This document shows, piece after piece, positions 41,591 through 55,800 of a stretch of DNA of 64,000 nucleotides. Positions within the stretch are counted from its first letter, which is position 1; each line of letters starts with the position of its first letter. Made by a program: the position numbers and the translations under genes. This stretch comes from Phoebastria nigripes (lineage: Eukaryota; Chordata; Aves; Procellariiformes; Diomedeidae): the NCBI GenBank assembly GCA_035582835.1, contig JAYKAV010002353.1, positions 311,531 to 375,530 of the forward strand, given 5' to 3'. The notes beneath the pieces were generated by a model. That model did no database searches and was not told the DNA's origin. It worked only from the letters and a program-made list of their open reading frames with translations.

Positions 41591-44500
41591 CAAAACATCA
41601 AAATTCTTATCTGCTACTAAGCAATACGTAATAAACAACAGAGGAAAAACATGCATACAGCTAAGCTTGTCGTGTGTAATATTTCTCTTTTCATTTAAAT
41701 TCACTAGTGAGTAACAGTGACCCATTATTTAGGAGAATGCCTTGCCAGTGTTTGCTAATCACTCTTCCTAACAGTAACAGATGGTCCAACAAATTGTAAG
41801 TCAATCTTCAGGTTCAGTGCAAGGCAATATCCTGAAAGAAAAATGACTTTGGAAGTTTGTGATCAGCAACTTGAATTACAGCCTTGGTACTCTGAGCATC
41901 ACACCGTTTCTTTTAAGAAGCATGAGCACATGCTTGCAAAGTAAGGACTGGTTTTCTATTTCATTGCAGAAGCCAAGTTAGAAATCATAAAGACAGCATG
42001 ATAGCAACAGCCTGCCTCATCCAGGGGAGGAAAGATCAGAAACTAACTGTTAAGTATAAGAGGGAAATAATGATATATAATATATGTATAATGTTTTATA
42101 TAATATATATAATACTAATTATAACATTGGGCTGATGATTGTTTAATAAGAGAGCTTCTGTGCTTGTTCCATTGCTCCGATCCCTGAATACAAATGTGGC
42201 ATTCATTTTTTCCATTGTGAGTACCAGTTCTTACCAATTTATCGGAAACATTTAAATGACTGGTGTCCCCTGTCTCTAGAAAGGTCCCTTTGATATAATT
42301 TGGGCTCTGCAGCATTGCTGAAAGGTGGGACAGAAGAGAAGCAAAGGCCAGGGGCTGCCTCGCTTTGCATCCCCATTGGTGATACGAAGGTCGAGGCTAT
42401 GACTCTCGCAGGCTCTGCCCTTGCTGCCAGAGCTGACCTTGGCTGAGCACGTGCGGTTAACCCGAACGGTGCCCAGCACGTGCAGGGAGAACCTGCTCTG
42501 GTTATTAATCCAGAGGAACAATGATGGGAGCCAAACACAAAGCAACAGACCTTTTGGCAGAGCCAAAATAAATTAGGAAAAAGCATTCAGGAAATCCTTC
42601 CTCTGTCAGCCCTCGGCAGACAAGGCAGGGTTGGGCAGGGGACACCTGGACGGGGTTTGAGACAGCTAACACAAACCTCGTGCTGTGTGCCAGGTGAGGA
42701 GCTGCCCAAGCACAGAAGGGGGAGAGGTGAGCTGTCCTGGTCCTGGTCTCTGGCCATGCCACCCAGAGCCAGACAGGATGTTTCTGACCTGCTGTCTTCA
42801 AGGCCTAATTAGCTCAGGTGGAGTTTCCAATGAGTTGCGAGACCCTCCTGAGTCAAGCATCACAACATCGATCGCTTGATCCTAGATCTGACCTACTCAA
42901 CCCTCCGTGGGCAGGAGGGGACAGCCTGCATGGGCACCTGAGCAGGTTCCCAGGAGCTCTCCAGGAGGAGGGCCACCAGCAAGCCAGGACTCACAGGGAG
43001 CTTGGCAGCGTAGCACCCACATGCTCACCCACCTCCACATCAAGAAGTAGACACTCTCAGTGCAGCCAGCCAGCAGCTGCCCCTCACTGGAAGCAGGACA
43101 TTTTGTGGTGAAGGAGAAAAAAGAGGAACCACGTTCCTGCTTCCATGCACTGTGCTGGCACGGAGGCTCCCACCCTGCCAAGGGTCCTGCAGCTGACTCG
43201 TTTAAATCAATTCAATGGGGTACTTGCACATCAGGAATGAAGCCTGTGTTTTGAGGGCTTAACTTCTGCAGGAGTGCTGCAGCCTCCCCATCTCCAGCCA
43301 GATTCAGGAGTACCCAGATCCAGCACATTTGCATTGTACATGGACAGCAATAGAGATGTTGAGAAGTCACCTCTCTCGCCCATTTTTTCCCCCATCCTCC
43401 CTCTTACCCTGCTGTGTTTCCAGGACACTCTCCTCACTTCTTGGCTAGAGAAGTCCACCGGCACAGTTTTACAAAGACTCCTTTCACAGAAATAGGACCT
43501 TTTCTAATCTTGTCCTCTCCCTGCTTTTAAGACCTGCATTTAGACCTCTGACCAGGTGCCTAATTAGTTGTCGTGGCTATTATGGCATTTCTAGTTCAAG
43601 AGGACAGTGAGTAACTCAGGCTGCCTTTTCTGCTGGGCTGCTGGACCATGGAGAGAAGCAGTCACACCACCTCACCCGGGCACCTCTGTCAGGTGGCTTG
43701 AGAATCCAGGCACCAGGATTATTGGTTCCCTATGGAAAGGGAACTGTGGTTCCCTGATGGAAAGCCATGACCAAGAACTAGTCAAAATCTAATTTAAACA
43801 CACCTAAGAAGTGCCCAAGTGTGCTACTTATTGCATCTACAGTGTAACATGGCCTCAGCAGGCCAGAGACTCTGGTCCTTCCAAGCCTGCTGAACTGGTA
43901 CGTAAGCAACTGCATTATTTATTTTCACCTTTCTACTGTCAGTTACTTTCTCTTACTGACTCAAGCAGTGTTGAGTTTTCCAGAGTGGGGACCATGTCTG
44001 TTTGCCTGTAAGGCACTCAGCATAGTGAGCTTTCCATGGCTGGGTGTCCTTTCATCCCATGCAGTTGCAGATGTCCCATCTGGACAGGGATTTCACCTCC
44101 TCCTTCAGACACAGGGAAGGAGAATAGGAAGGTGATGAATCCTTTGAATTACAGACTTTAATATACATGCACTGTAACATCTCTGATTTAAAGCTGCCTA
44201 GCGCAATGGGACATGTTTGTGCTGGAATGGAAACACAATCCTCTTTGTTTGAATAAAGTTCACTATACAAACTAGGCCTTCTAATTCAATGATTTTATTT
44301 CACTAAGACAGCACCCCAAATTCTAATTCAATAAAGTTCACGGTGGCATAGATCTGGGTTATCACTCGGGCATGTGTAGCTCTAAGCATCAAGTAATGCA
44401 TGGCATGCTCAAGTTATGGATGTGCCTAAGAGCTTATGTTTGACCTTGGTCCCCAGCAGCAAACTCCTTTGGATCGGATGTGGATGTGATGTAGTTGTAA

Positions 44501-47500
44501 GTAATCCCTTCTTCAGTTAAATATGGCCTGGAAAGCAGCTGTTTAGTACGCTGCAGATGCATTTAGGGGTCTTCATATTTAAGAATACTTCTTATTTTAA
44601 AAGAGCCTGNGAGTGTTTATTTCTATCAGAGGGTGCAACTCTTCACAAGTGATTATTCTTGTATCCTGGAGCTTCCCAGCATCCCTCAGCAACTTTTCCT
44701 AAAATCCTTTGACTTTACTGTATAGAAGGATCCTGAAAGTCTTGGGAATAATCTGTTCCCTTACCTCCGTGCACTTAAGATGTATAACCCTTGTGGAACA
44801 GCCCTGCTATCCCATTCAACGCTCCTGACTATACATACACCTAAGAGGAATTAAGTTTAGGTTGGAATACGTATATCCATATGTGTGTACATGGACTCTA
44901 CACACATATATGCATACACACATTTCTTTAAAAAAAGACCTCACAAAGCCTTTGACATACACCTATTTAAAAACATGCAGTGAGCTTTTTGAACCCAGGT
45001 GACCACGTCTCATTTCAAGCACCCCCAAACACAATCTGGATCTTTAACTCTGCGGCTGGATCCCTGCGGCACCGGGAAATAGGCTGAAGCTGGACTCCTG
45101 ACACGTCCAGGCACCGTCAGGCCAGCACTCTCCTGATTCTGCTCCCCAGACCTCCGAGGAAAGATGAAATATCCTGGCATGGTCCTTCCCCGGGAAACTG
45201 AAACCTGAAGTCAGAAGTAGACGTTACAGCCCTGCCGTTGCCTCAACTACCGATCCGCCGGGATGGTGCCAGAGCTTTGCCTCTGGTATCTGTCATAGTG
45301 TCAGAGGTGTTAACATCCAATTACAGGAAAAAATGAGCTCTGCAACCAAGGGAAAAACTGATGCTGCCTTTCCGTTGTCCTGGGAGATTTTTGTTCCTGG
45401 GAGAGAAGGGTTTTTTGTCAAGTATGAAATAAGTAAAATTACTGTGAGATGTGCTTCCATTAAATTGAAAACAAGGGGTTCTTTTAATGTGTAGATATTC
45501 TTCCAAAGTCCAAGGGACATTATACACAGAAAGATTTTGCTAATGTATGAGAATGGGGAAATTAAACTCTCTAGCACTATCAAAAACTGAAGTTATCTTG
45601 ATCAAAAACTCACTAAGTTTCAGCAACACAATTTACTTTTCTCCATTTTTATTCTGTTCATTTTACATGTCCATTGGCATGGTTTTTTACGCTTGTGGTT
45701 TTCAGGGTCCATGGCGAGCTGTTATGTGGGTTAAAAAGGCTGATGCAAAGAATGGCACCAGACATTACCCTCTGCACATCAGTATTTAGGATCCCCCTGC
45801 CTCTGTGGGGATGAGGTTACTGGTGAGCGAGAAGGCCTTCATGGTCAAAAACAGTCTGGGGACAGTCCACTTCCCAACTTTCCATAATAAGCAGCAACGA
45901 AAGAAAATCTGCCATGTGTACCCGCAGACATAGCTGCTCTCTTCACTCTCTCACACAGGTTTGGGGTGTCTCTGCCTTGGCGAGCTGCGGTTCCTTCCCT
46001 CACCCCAGGAGGAACTGGGAGATGCTCTGTCTTGAGACATGCTCCCCAAGGGTGAGAGAGACTGTGCTGTCCCTTTGCAGCTACAGCAATGAGATGGCGA
46101 GGTGCCACTTGTGGGGCCAGGCTGCTCCCACTGCTCCCTCCCGCTCCTGTTACCCCACAGGGAGCTGATGCAGGAAACAGAGTGGGCAGGAAACTAACCC
46201 TATAGGGGCAAAACAGGGAATAATTTTCTCCAGCTTTTTGCCCATTCAGTTCGCTGAATGCAGCAGGACTTTCTACGGGAGCATCATAAAGCAACTTATT
46301 GAAGGAATACAGGAGAGAGCGGGAGGAGGGCCGGGCAGGCATTGACAGGGGAAGGAGCGAAGTTAAAGGGAGTATAACCTCACATGTCCACCTTCCAATG
46401 GGATGTGGACATCTTGTCTCATAGCAGGGGCTGAACCACATGCTTGTGACTTTTGGCAGTCAGAAGAAAATGGAAAGAAGATGAACCTTCGAAGACTTGC
46501 TTCAGCAGCAGGAAGACCAGCCCTGCTCACAGCCCCTCTGTGAACTCGCTGCCCGGTCCCCAGGAGGGTGCAGGCAGAGCNTCCTTCCTCTCCAGCAACT
46601 GAAACAAAGAGAAAAGTAGCCATCACCTCTTCCCCCACAGCCCGGCCCGGTGGCTTCTAGCCATACCGGGGCTGTCTCCTGCCACCAAGAGGTTTGTCAC
46701 CTCTCCTGACCGACTGGTAACGGCACTTTGGGCTGCTGAGGACAAGATGGTGGTGCTCACTCGCCCAGAAAAGGAGAGTCCATCCAGGGAACGGGAGCTG
46801 TGGGGCACGATCCAGTCAGGATTTTGCAGGTACTTCTCCGCTGCCTGGGGGGACACCTGGGCATAGCCGTAATGGAGGTCACCTCATGCTTTTGGCAATG
46901 TCCACAACCATTCCCAGCACTGCCTTCCTTGCCCTTCCTGCAGGCGCCTGGCAATTTATTGATCGTATCCTGGCATCATTTCGAAGTCTACCACTCTGCT
47001 AGGCCAGGCAGCCTGAAATTACTGTCTGGGACATGGTGACAGTAGGGTGGGAGGTTCCTCCAGAGCTAGACATTGCAAGCAGTTAAGGAAGTGGGCCCCG
47101 AGAAGAGCTTTGTGCTACACCCAGACCACTCCTGTCTCAAATACAGCCTCAGACACGGTCTCATATCAGCAAAGCGAAGTCCCTGACCTGCCTACCTCTT
47201 GCTCGCAGAGCTGCCTCATGGGCTGCCTACTAACGCGATGTATATCAAGCATGGCCTGAGGAGCATATCTAAAAAATCGTGTTCCTGAATTGTTTGATCT
47301 TGCAGTGTCTGAATGCTGAAAGCGAGGAGGACACTGCTGCCGACACACGCAGCCCTACCCAGATGCAGGCATTTTCTGAGGTTACTCATAAGCTCCACGG
47401 CACACACAAGGATGTGCTGCCCTCACCTCCGTGGCATTAGCCACGCACNTTTTGCCTAAGCCGCACACCAGATGCCTTTCGTAAACATGGTGACTCTTGC

Positions 47501-49180
47501 ACAAAGACTTATTTATTTATGTATTGCTGATTGATTGATCCCAAAGGACCGGGATGTCAGGGAGATACTCAATATGTGTTTCTGCCCCCTGGATGCGCCT
47601 TCAAGCTGATTACCCTAAGCACTGGTGGCTAGCTACCCACAGCAGCATGGGGTTCAGTCTAGGCTTCAAACCCTACCCCACAAATGAACAAAACAGCTCA
47701 AGCTGAGCTCCATGCTGCAACGTTTTACTGATTTGATGCTACCAACCTAGAAGTGTTTTTGACGGGCTTATCTGAAATGAGATACAGACATATCTCAGGC
47801 TGTTTTCACAGCACTGCTGCTCTTTGCCTTCTGACGGGTGTTTTGATGGGGATTTCTGCTGTCCGGGGAATATCTGGAGAAGAATTTTCTGAAGGGAGCA
47901 GCTGACCGGCAAGGGATCCAGCCGCCCTCAAAGCTGTCATGTGAGATTTTTCACAGAATGCCAGAGAGGGCACCNAAATCAGCAAGATCACAGGTCTTCC
48001 AGGCATGGATTCCCAGTCACCCTACCTGTAACTATTAACACAAGCATTACTTCACAGTGAACGAACTCTACCCGCTCCCCTTGCAGAGACGTGGCATGAG
48101 GCTTCTGAAACATTTAATACTATTTAAGCTCTCAAAATAGGCCTTTAACAAGGCTTAAATGCTGAGTTTGTGCTAGACCTTCCAGAGGGAAGTTTATTTC
48201 ATGCTACAGGCCTAACATTTATGAACTTGAAAGCAACTCTGGTATAAGTAAAAAGAAGAAAGTGCTCTTTTACATGTGCATAAGCACATGTGCATATTTT
48301 TGTGGGTATTCCCATGTGCTGGTATTTGAAAATGCACCCCATGAAGTTTCTAGCGAAAGATTAAATGGTATAAATATAAACACGAGAAGAGCTGGGTTTT
48401 TTTTCTGCTNTATTTTATTGTCTGCAATAAGCACCACATTAGCACCACAAACAAAGAATGGGAAGCTCCAAAACTGTGAACGTAGCCCACCGATGTGTAC
48501 TTATTGCAAGTCTCCATGTGTATCCACAGTGCACTGGACAGAAAGTGTTATCGATGATCCCTGTGGTCCCTTGAGGCTCAAGATGCTCTAGCCAGTCCTT
48601 GTGGCTTGGATAATCCTTTTATCAGTTTCCGGTAGGTTACTCAAGTCTTGCCTGCTGTGATATAAATGATGTAATAAATGTACATGTATCTTCCAAAGAT
48701 GTGGTCTTATTTTTACAGCTGCTTTGGGACTGGGAAAAGTAAACTGGGAAATAGAAGACCTTTTTTATTAATATTTCTGTCATTTTGTTCCCTTGCTTTT
48801 CTCAGCAGTTTCTCACCTTCTCTAAGATGCAGAAGGTGGAAGCCTACGCTTACTACGCTCCCGCAGTTCTGGCTAAGACAGGAACTCAGAAGGCTCCAGG
48901 AGGACCATGTACTTCAGTGCGCTGAGCCAGCGATAGGTCATCCATACGGATGAATACCTAACTTGCAGCATGTTTTAGCTTTACCAGCACAGCTACCACT
49001 TTGGTGGCTTCAGTGCTCCTGCTGCTGAACCGATATCCCGTGGTATGTGCAGGTACAGCATAGGCCAAACTGCCTGCAGTTAGTATGAGAAACTGTTAGC
49101 ACAAGTAACACACGACTAAACCTTCCTCAAGTTGATAACAAAAAAAAGCAACTGCCACTGGAGGATTTAAGGCTCCTTAA
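41591..49180. other. Intergenic stretch, no gene supported
   Basis: Mixed unique sequence with an AT-rich simple repeat (42066-42113), a small local duplication (44252-44341) and several single Ns. The longest open frame is 45845-46441 on the minus strand (198 codons from an ATG). It lies in GC-richer DNA and I recognise no homology, so I do not call it a gene. Confidence 0.5.
42066..42113. repeat. AT-rich simple repeat (TATA/ATAT)
   Basis: Alternating A/T text with rare G, built from ATATA and TATAAT units. Confidence 0.8.
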
Positions 49181-49372
49181 GAAGAAAAGGAAAGAAAGAC
49201 AGAAAGACAAGACAAGACAGAAAGACAGAAGGAAAGGAAAGAAAGGAAAGAAAGNNNNNNNNNNNNNNNNNNNNNNNNNNNNNNNNNNNNNNNNNNNNNN
49301 NNNNNNNNNNNNNNNNNNNNNNNNNNNNNAAAGAAAGAAAAGAAAGAAAAGAAAGAAAAGAAAGAAAGAAAG
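49181..49372. repeat. GAAA/GGAAA tandem repeat interrupted by a gap
   Basis: Purine-rich GAAA, GACA and GGAAA units lie on both sides of 75 Ns (49255-49329). The gap falls inside the array, so the true array length is unresolved. Confidence 0.93.
49255..49329. other. Assembly gap (75 Ns)
   Basis: N-run inside a purine-rich tandem array, a common place for assembly failure. Confidence 0.98.
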
Positions 49373-49611
49373 TTAGTTGAGGAGAGTGTCCTTCGAAAGG
49401 TAAAGAAAGGGATGTAACTACTAGAGGAGAAAAAGCAACACTTGACATATTTGAGGTACTATCAACCTCAAACAATAAACTAGAAAACTTGTGAAAGGTG
49501 GCCAGAACAAGAATCCATAAGCACAGGATCTTAAAGGAGTACATCTTCATGAAACTGTGAAGTCTCCGTCTTCAGGTTCCCCAGAGAATGGCCTCAAGTT
49601 ATGAATGATTG

Positions 49612-49885
49612 ATCCCAAAAGAAATGGCCTCAAGTTGCGCCAGGGGAGGTTTAGATTGGACATTAGGAAAAATTTCTTTACTGAAAGAGTGGTTAAACAT
49701 TGGAACAGGCTACCCAGGGAAGTGGTTGAGTCACCATCCCTGGAAGTATTTAAAAGACGTGTAGATGAGGCTCTTAGGGACATGGTTTAGCGGGCATGGT
49801 GGTGTTGGGTTGACGGTTGGACTTGATGATCTTAGAGGTCTTTTCCAACCTTAATGATTCTATTCTATTCTATTCTATTCTATGC
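49612..49885 (+). mobile_element. CR1 LINE 3' end (plus strand, well preserved)
   Basis: Contains AATGGCCTCAAGTTGCGCCA, GGTTTAGATTGGACATTAGG, ATTGGAACAGGCTACCCAGG and GGTCTTTTCCAACCTTAATG, and ends in an ATTCT pentamer run (49857-49881), the usual CR1 terminus. It shares long identical stretches with the copy at 58320-58559, so both belong to the same young subfamily. Confidence 0.93.
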
Positions 49886-52800
49886 TATTCAGAGTCTCTG
49901 GGCATTTGGCCAGCGGGCTGGTGATGAGATCTCGCAGCAAGGTCTGCAAGTCACTGCTCAGTTTCACACAGTTATGCGCATATCCAGTAGAGCTGGCTGT
50001 CAGAAGAGACACTCAGCTGCTGACTGTTCGACTATTGGCTATCCAGTTTCACCACCTTGGTAACAAAAAACTTTGGCCCACCAGTTTCCTTGGGATGTAT
50101 CTGAGGGATGACAATGTGGCATTTCTGACCACTACCCTAAAATGTGGAGGTGAGTCTGCAAGAGTCAAAGAATGGTAGAGTTGTAGAAAACAAACTCTTC
50201 TCTACAATCCTCCACTGAACAAAGGCAGAAAGAGGACAGAGAGAAGGACAGACAGAGGTCANTCCAGGAAAGAGAAGGCCCCATAATTGCATGTAACATC
50301 CTCCAACTTCTTCTTGATGGATTCACCTGCAGCTACCTGAGAGCCCTGCCTGGTCTCAAGTCAGCACAATCTGCTCAGGCCGAGCCACTTGGGGTGCCCA
50401 CAAACTGTGCCAGTCTGCAGAAAATTTGCCTGCCCTGCCAAAAGAAAGGAAAAACCTTCTTGGGAGTAGTTGAATAAACACAGTGTGAAACTGTAAGTGC
50501 AGTTCAGTATTAAACATTAAGAGACAGTATTGAGTATTATACAGGCAAGCCCTGGGACTGGGACTTTGCATATAAATACTTTGTCATATGAACATTAAAA
50601 TAAATATGCACTACCCTGCACTGTGTGTGCAAACAGAACACAAGCAATACGTTTCAAAAGAAGATATGTGGTTGGTTGCACACTTCCCCTTGGCAGAGGG
50701 GGAGAGGACAAACATCTGATGTTAATGATATTCTTTAATATAGGCATGAGCTTACAGGGAGTGAGAGGGCTACAGGGACTAAACAGATTACTTGCTGTGT
50801 TTGTACTGGCACAGCCTCCTCCTTCCCCTACTTGGGGCTGTGTCACCACAAACACAAGGACTGCTGCCGTAATGTAGTCTTAAAAGTTCTCAACAGCTAC
50901 CACAGTGAATGTCATACAACGTTGCACTGGCAGGGCTAGGACTAGATGACATGCCTGCCTTCTGATTCTCTAATTTGTATGGTCCTAGGAAAATGCCCTA
51001 CCACTTACAAGATACTTAACTGCAGAGATGTCAAAGCATCTACTGAGATACATTTCTGCTGCATCTCCTTCCATGGGATCCCACTAATATATATTGAAGG
51101 AAAGATTTTAAGGATTTTAATAGATTGATGCATTAATGCAAAATTGATGCAAAACCATTATTTTCTTCCAACTCTTATTTGACAAATCAACTGACCAATC
51201 TCACCAATCAACTGAACTGACCTCCTTCTTTGCTGATACAAATTCATACCTGACTTCTAGTTTAGATAGGGTACAGACCACGTGAGGGCCTATAATCTCA
51301 GCCCAGCATTTAGACAAGGCCAAGTGCTCAAAGCAAACTGAGCATCCAAGAGAATGACAAGTTAAGAAACACAGTTGGCCACCTAAGACTGATTTGGCCA
51401 CAGTACAACACTGGGCTAGATCTGATCTTGATCCAAACTGAGGGCCGATAGACCTCCCTTAATCTGGAAATGATTATTTTCTTAAGGGTCAAAATTCTAA
51501 ACTCATTGCCCAGAAACCCTGCAGTCATTCCCTCTGGAAAATGAAAAAAACCAAAAACCCCCAACCCACAAAACCAAAACCAAAAAAACCCCACAGGGAG
51601 CAAATATTTCCTTTGGAGCATTTAAAATTGCTGCTTTCAGACCTTCCAATTAAACCACAAAACAAATAGCNCCATAAATTCCATCCGGCAGATGATCTTT
51701 CCCTAGGTCCCCTTTCCACCACCCCTTTCATTAGCTCTGCCCCTGTCCATCACTCTCTAAAGCACAAGGCCAAAACCTCGCCGTGTGCACCGGCACAAGC
51801 TGGCATAGGCATGATGCAGTTTGCCAAGCCTGCCTCCTTCTGACTTTATCACCAACTTGCCTCTTGACTCCAGGGATGGTGTGCCTGATGTCATTGCTCA
51901 GACATCCTCAGTCTGATTTGCTGCCATTGGCAAAGACCTACGAATTCCCTATGGAAATGAGCCCTCCAACTTCTGAGTGTAATGTTACTATCCTTAGCGT
52001 TTTCCCTGAAGGCTCAAGTGCCACAAGCTTTTTTTTTTTTTTTTTGTGGTTGTTTTTCAGCTAATGGGATTAATTGCAGAACAGACATGTGAGAGACCTG
52101 TGATCTTAGATCCAATCTCCNAAGTAAATGATTGGGCTTCGCTTGTTGAAGTAACCAGGTGATCAAGGCAAGGCTGCGTGTCCCAAAGTTGAAAGGTTAA
52201 AACTGGGATGACCAGTCTCACATAAATAAAAGTCATGTGATGCTACAGGATCTTTGAAGTACTCACCGTGGATGAAGTCCTGTGCTTCATCTTTCTTCTA
52301 AACTTATTCATGTCATATAATCTACTGATTTACAAGTGCTGAGGAAAGGAAGTGCCAAACACAGCTGGGACTAAAAGCTGTCACGTGGACTCCAGTAGTT
52401 TGTTGCCCCTGCAGCATCTCGTGGAAGATTTTCCACTTGGCACTAACAGAGTCCTTGTAAAAGGAAGGCAGATTTTGTGACATGCAACCCATAACTTCAA
52501 GTGGAGGTCAGGATACCTGACATGGTTAACTTCACATAGCAAGAAGCTCAGAGAAGAAATAGGTCAGGACACATTTAATAGTGTATCAGAGAAGCTCTTA
52601 TGAGGCTCAGCTTTATTTAAAATCTGGATTTTAAATGAGCCACATNTACAATGTGAGTGTTACTGCCTGCACCATTTCCAAATCTTCTCTTCCAGCCTAT
52701 CAAAGTCTTTGCAATGGCTGTAAGAGCCATTCCTGTACAATCTGATAACAGCTTTGATCCATTAATTTCAGCTGAGTTCCAGATGACTGACCCCAGCATG

Positions 52801-55800
52801 AGAAAAAAACTAGCATAGTCTGACCAGGTCTTTCAGCCTTATTCAAAGAGCATTCTTTATTTGGCCAACATATAGTATTCAATTTTCTATGCATCTCTTT
52901 CNTAGATTTTGCAACCAAAACTACAGAGCACAAACAGGCGGGGTAGAGATCACTGACACCATACTTTACCATTGCTTTTCAGGTAGCTGTAAAAGATGTG
53001 AAGCACACTTGTAAGAACTGAGGTGACAGTACAATTGATTGGGAGTGGAAGCTCCTGAACAACATTGTTTCTGGCTGGCCTTTCCTTGGGAGGTACATTG
53101 CGGGAAAGAAAGGAGATGGAAAAAATATAGTATACAGAAACAGAAAGTGGGGAGCTTCTGCTCAGTTGAGAGAGTATGGATACAAGGACCCAAGAAAAGG
53201 GTAAGGGAAAGGCTTTTCAGCTAGTGATGTGGCTGGGAACACAGGACGGCTGTAAGGCAGGACATTGTCTCTCTACAGTNGATTTCTCCTGTACTCAGAA
53301 GAGCAGGTCTTGTAAATAAAGAGATTTGCGCCAAAGATACTTGACTCCAAGACAAACGTCATCTCTTCAGATATGCTCAGACTGGTTTTAGATATGGCAG
53401 TAAATGCAAGACTTCAAGAATGCCCACCTACTTGNACTACCAAGTGCAGCAAGATGTGAACTCCTGAAAACACTGGTGCGTGGAGCACACACACGGAGAT
53501 GGATTCACTAGTTTGCTGAGCACTGAGCATAGCTCTGCATGACACCAGAGGAGGATTTAAAGTAGCTGGCAATAGCCATGTAAGCTTTCCCCCACCTAAG
53601 ACTCATCGAGCATAGTCAGGTCATGTCTGAACTGTCCTTTGGGCATACTGTGAGCTAGAAGACGTCTCTGAGCAGTACCAGGACTTTTAAAAATTCTGCC
53701 TGGGGCCATCCATAGCCACATCTGTCAGTTTTCAGACATTTACAGACTCGTTTCCTTGCTTGCTAACACTTTTAGTGTGCATGTGTTGATAGCAAACTAG
53801 ATCCTGTTACGCATGTAGATTTATGACAATGTGCAACTTAAAAGAGGAAAATAAGGAGAAACCAATAATTAGACATTTAACTTCAGTTCCTAGGCCTACT
53901 AAAGCAAATACACACTCTTTGTGTACACTGAAATCTACTTAAAGATGAACACTATCCAGAATGGATTTGCTAAGTTGTGTCAAACTAAATTATTTTTCCT
54001 CCTACCCCGGTGTAGCAGATTTTGTGAACTGCAGCAGATGTTGACTTTAGTAAACTTTGCCACTGCTTCTTTCTATCAGACTAGAGAATCATAATATAAA
54101 TTAAACTTCCAACAGCACACATGCAAAGCCAGAAAACACTTTCAGTGATGCGAGTGATATCNTATCGGAACAGAAGAATAAATCAAAGAGGGTTCCACGT
54201 GCTCCTTTCTGGAACTCATTATGTTTAGAAATATCTTGGATTACAGAGTAGATAACGTACTTCTTAAACATACAGGTAATGTGAGGCTGAGAGGGATTTC
54301 TGGAATGCTTTGGAGAACGGGGTTAGAAGGCAAATGTCTGCATAAATGAAAGAAAGGACCTGGAGGAATGATAACTGAGGAAGGTACGACAGACATCTGC
54401 AGAGTCTCAGGGTTACTCTGCAGTTGCCCATGCTCTGACAACTTATGGATAAACAAAGGGCTTAATTTTCTAATTTGTGTGAATCTGTGTGAGTTAAAGG
54501 TTAAGAGAGGTGCAATGTCATTTTCTGCATCTTAGAATCAATTTATTAATGGAAATGAAAATGGCCTAGGAGCTTGCAACAAGACANAAAATGTACCGAG
54601 TTCCCATATTTAGGGGCTGTAACACGGTGCTTATAATTATAAATAGCAATAATGTCCAGATAAGTAACTCACTTGGATGACTGATGACATGACTGCAGAG
54701 GGTATCAGTTTTTTGGACTGAGAATTAAATGTTAAAGAGTTTCAGATCTTAACACAGTGTTCACAATAAAGGTAATCCTAGCAGCGGCAATAATGTTCTT
54801 TACCATCCCTAACCATGCTAATCTTCTGAAGAAGCAACAGATAGAAACAGAGTGAAACTTCAGAGTGAAAACATAAATGGAATAGATTCAGCACTCAAAG
54901 ATTGTCCGAACACGCCAAAACTATTAATTCTTTCCTTGCAGCAGTGGGAGCAGAAAGGTTTGTTCCACTGGCTCCTGGCCAGGTCAGTTCACTGTCTGCC
55001 AAGGGGAGAGAATAGCCAGAGCCACCTCCCGCCAGCAGTCCCCCGTGCAGTCCCAGCACACGAACAAATTGTAACAGCTGCCACTGGAAAACAAAGTGGT
55101 TGCATTTATCAAGAACAANGAGGGAATACAAAATCCCTAACAAAGACCCTGAGAAATGTATAGCATCCAAAAGTTGCCATCCAGAAGCACGCGTTATGAT
55201 GACACCTTCCTTAATTAAAGGACCTTCCATTTAGCACTACAATTACAAAGCCAGAAATGTTCCCAAAGAGTCTCGTGCAGTTCGAAAGGGAGAGAAAGTT
55301 TCTATGCATTGCACATTTGTTACCTGACGTTATCCATGCTCCCAGAGTTTGTGACCAACATAATGCTACAAAAGACACTGGTCCTCTGTACATGTCACAG
55401 TTTCATAAAAATCAGTATCTAACAAATACACATTACAGTAAGTGTGTTACTGATATATTACAGTATGAATAGGCTAATTAATGACAGATGGACACAATGA
55501 GAAAGNTGAAATCACAGGAAAAACTAGAATAATAAACCAATGATATTATCAATGTCAAATGAACAAATTGCCTAATAAATACATTTTATCAGCCTGAATT
55601 ACAGAATTACCACTAATAGAAATGGTTTCAGTTTGGTTTGGGTAATTCACCTTCTGACTAGCCCAAGGTCCCAAGGGAAGTTACAGCCAAGACAGCTTCT
55701 GACCTCACTGGTGGGTGACATCCACATCTGCAGAATGCGAGCATCTGGCTTGCTCTTTCATGCTTTCCAGAGAAAGTCGTCCAATGCAAACAGCTCAGTT

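Noticed and set aside
49857..49881. ATTCT pentamer run as an independent microsatellite
   Set aside because: It is the normal 3' terminus of the CR1 copy immediately to its left.
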